Assembly: GCA_017883065.1 (NCBI GenBank)
Contig: JADGOG010000019.1
Span: 1-32,357, forward strand
Reading direction: 5' to 3'
Length of the DNA: 32,357 nucleotides
From: Acidimicrobiales bacterium
Lineage (GTDB): Bacteria; Actinomycetota; Acidimicrobiia; Acidimicrobiales; RAAP-2
Below the pieces are notes generated by a model. It saw nothing but the letters and a program-made list of their open reading frames with translations. It did no database searches and was not told where the DNA came from. Shown here one piece after another: positions 31,065-32,357 of the stretch (its first letter is position 1; the number at the start of each line of letters is the position of its first letter). Both the position numbers and the translations under genes were made by a program.

Positions 31065-31655
31065 TCACGCTGTGGGTGAACTGAGCGCGGCGAGTCGAGC
31101 GGCGGTGAATGCCTCGGTGCCGGCGCTCCAGGTCCGGTCGAGGTCCGATCCCTCGAGAAACCGCCGGTCGAGCTCGAGGATGAGTGTTCCGTGGGCGAAG
31201 GACCACAGCGCCTGGGCCAGGTACGGCTCGCCCCCTGCCAAGAAGAACGGCTCACCGGCCCACGCCTCTAGGCCGGGGAGCAGCCAAGCGCGGGGAAATG
31301 AGCTGGCGGTGATCAGGCGGTACAGCTCGGGATTGGCAAGCCCCATGGCCCGGTAGGCACCGAGCAGGTCACTGACCGGATCGCCGTACGAACTTGCCAC
31401 CGCGCTGTGCAGAGCCACCCCGGTCTCGTCGAGGCCGGTCTCCGCCAGCGCCAGTTCGAGTGCTGGCCGCCCATCGATGTGCTTGTACAGCGACGGCGCC
31501 CGAATCCCGAGCTCGTCGGCCAGCCGTCGCATCGTCAAGCCGTTGCTGCCGACCGCCTCGAGCAGCGCCCGCGCCGTGTCGATGATCTGGCGGGCCCGGG
31601 GGGTGCGTTCCCGGGGCGTCGGTCGGGGCGAGGCGGCGTGCGCTCCATTGGTCAC
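31065..31655 (-). CDS. TetR-family regulator of the ddn-like operon
   Basis: A 196-residue repressor. The helix-turn-helix is at about residues 38-60 (LTMRRLADELGIRAPSLYKH). The C-terminal domain contains the WHG-type pattern (GAYRAMGLANPELYRLITAS and ALWSFAHGTLILELDRRF), placing it with TetR_C_33/WHG-type regulators. Its start overlaps the stop of the oxidoreductase gene (ATGA, 31652-31655), so both come from one transcript and the regulator probably controls its own operon through the two palindromes at 32140-32178. The ligand is unknown. Confidence 0.93.
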   Translation of the reverse strand: MTNGAHAASPRPTPRERTPRARQIIDTARALLEAVGSNGLTMRRLADELGIRAPSLYKHIDGRPALELALAETGLDETGVALHSAVASSYGDPVSDLLGAYRAMGLANPELYRLITASSFPRAWLLPGLEAWAGEPFFLAGGEPYLAQALWSFAHGTLILELDRRFLEGSDLDRTWSAGTEAFTAARLAALSSPTA

Positions 31656-32116
31656 GACGCGGGGCGGAGGAGAAAGACCGGATGGTTGGGCCCCGCTGCT
31701 CGGAGTTCGTCGTCGGTGGAGTCAGCGGAGACTCCTTCGAAGAACACTCCGACCTCTGCCTTCCATCGTCTCAGGTAGGCACGCAGTACCGGGGGCTTCT
31801 CGTCGTCGGTGAGCTCGGTGGCCACCCAGTGCTGGCGGGTGCGGCCGAGGAGCAGGTCCAGCCGGCCGCCGGCGGCCCGAACATTGCGGACCCACTGGCC
31901 GGTGCCCCGCGCCGAGACGAGGTACTGGTTGTCGTCGAGCGACAGCAGGTTCACCGGCACCCGCCGCGGTTCACCCGAGGTACGCCCGGCCACCTCGAGG
32001 ACCCGGCTGCCCCAGATGCTGACCCCGGCCCGGGTGAGCAGGGAGACCACCTTGTTGAAGATGTGCTGGGTGAACCAGCCTGGCTTGCGGTACCGGACGG
32101 GACTGGCTTGGTTCAT
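31652..32116 (-). CDS. Deazaflavin (F420)-dependent nitroreductase-family protein (Ddn-like)
   Basis: A 154-residue split beta-barrel protein of the F420H2-dependent quinone reductase/Ddn group, which in mycobacteria reduces quinones and activates nitroimidazoles. Characteristic are the N-terminal KPGWFTQHIFNKVVSLLTRA, the strand VLEVAGRTSGEPRRVPVNLL, and YLVSARGTGQWVRNVRAAGG, where Arg/Trp/Asn-rich residues bind the cofactor phosphate. AGGAGG 5 nt before ATG 32116 is an excellent ribosome binding site. It is the first gene of a two-gene operon with tetR. The cofactor assignment is by family; substrate unknown. Confidence 0.92.
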   Translation of the reverse strand: MNQASPVRYRKPGWFTQHIFNKVVSLLTRAGVSIWGSRVLEVAGRTSGEPRRVPVNLLSLDDNQYLVSARGTGQWVRNVRAAGGRLDLLLGRTRQHWVATELTDDEKPPVLRAYLRRWKAEVGVFFEGVSADSTDDELRAAGPNHPVFLLRPAS

Positions 32117-32139
32117 CGTGACCTCCTACTGGTTGGTGA

Positions 32140-32186
32140 CTAACGCTGTTAGCCACCAGAGTAGCTAACGCTGTTAGCCGCGTCAA
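32140..32186 (-). promoter_or_regulatory. Promoter with two TetR-type operators
   Basis: On the minus strand TTGACG (32186-32181) and TACTCT (32163-32158) are spaced exactly 17 bp. The palindrome GCTAAC-GCT-GTTAGC (32164-32178) fills that spacer; a second, CTAAC-GCT-GTTAG (32140-32152), lies over the expected start of transcription. The centres are 25 bp apart. The cores are identical, so one dimeric repressor should bind both; the TetR gene of the same operon is the clear candidate. Confidence 0.85.
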
Positions 32187-32357
32187 CCCGTCAGGGACAC
32201 GCTTGGCCCCAGCACGCCCGGGGTGTGGCTGCGTTGGTCGAGCAGACCGGAGGGAACGACAGCCCCGTGCAGGGACGTCTTGGTGACCCGCACGCGGAAC
32301 GGCATCTGACACGTTCCGGCTAACTCCTCGGGACAATGCCCAGGTGCCCGCAAGCGG
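32187..32357. other. Right edge, no gene assigned
   Basis: A minus-strand frame stays open from the window edge to a TGA at 32183-32185, overlapping the -35 box of the ddn-like promoter, but its translation (57 codons visible, containing MPFRVRVTKTSLHGAVV) matches nothing I know and has no clear coding character. It could be the end of a leftward gene starting outside the window. No repeat or RNA feature is seen. Confidence 0.3.

Overview
The window looks like chromosomal DNA of a high-GC Gram-positive bacterium (Actinomycetota). The pointers are very GC-rich codon use, a mycobacterial-type cyp51 operon, F420-type oxidoreductase families, an imuA'/imuB/dnaE2 SOS cassette with an actinobacterial LexA box, PAC2, DUF1707 and DUF2510 proteins, and many start codons 6-8 nt behind a TAnnnT -10 box (leaderless style). 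A member of the Acidimicrobiia is my best guess, but that is inference. No phage, transposase, rRNA or CRISPR array is visible.

Left part (1-7011): a partial NAD-binding dehydrogenase runs leftward. Diverging from it is a tight rightward operon: unknown protein, TetR, P450 (CYP123-like), SDR, CYP51, [3Fe-4S]-type ferredoxin, NTF2-like protein. Most junctions are ATGA or TGATG overlaps. From TetR to the NTF2-like gene the order matches, from memory, M. tuberculosis Rv0767c-Rv0762c. A DUF427 gene follows. The shared promoter region carries a perfect palindrome suited to a TetR operator.

Middle left (7020-14098): a serine hydrolase, a patatin-like lipase and a DksA/TraR zinc-finger protein run leftward. 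A methyltransferase and a LuxR regulator converge on shared CTAG stop codons. Two small stress/metabolism-type proteins, a repeat-rich spacer, a stand-alone HIRAN protein and a CPA1 Na+/H+ antiporter follow; the antiporter is preceded by a possible 16-codon leader peptide.

SOS cassette (14099-19505): a terminator-like hairpin, a possible multibranched RNA, and an 18-bp perfect LexA box that covers the imuA' start codon, then imuA', imuB and dnaE2. ImuB is about 160 residues shorter than usual, with two in-frame losses, and its clamp-binding motif appears degraded.

Right part (19506-32357): an AT-rich spacer; a PLDc_N/DUF2510 membrane protein; holA, a FolP2-type dihydropteroate synthase homologue and a thioredoxin-TPR protein on the minus strand; divergent from them an APH-like phosphotransferase and a PAC2 protein; a DUF1707 membrane protein; an LLM oxidoreductase; leuS; an exported LolA/LppX-like protein; tRNA-Ala(GGC); and a self-contained ddn-like/tetR operon with two identical-core operators, one filling the -35/-10 spacer.
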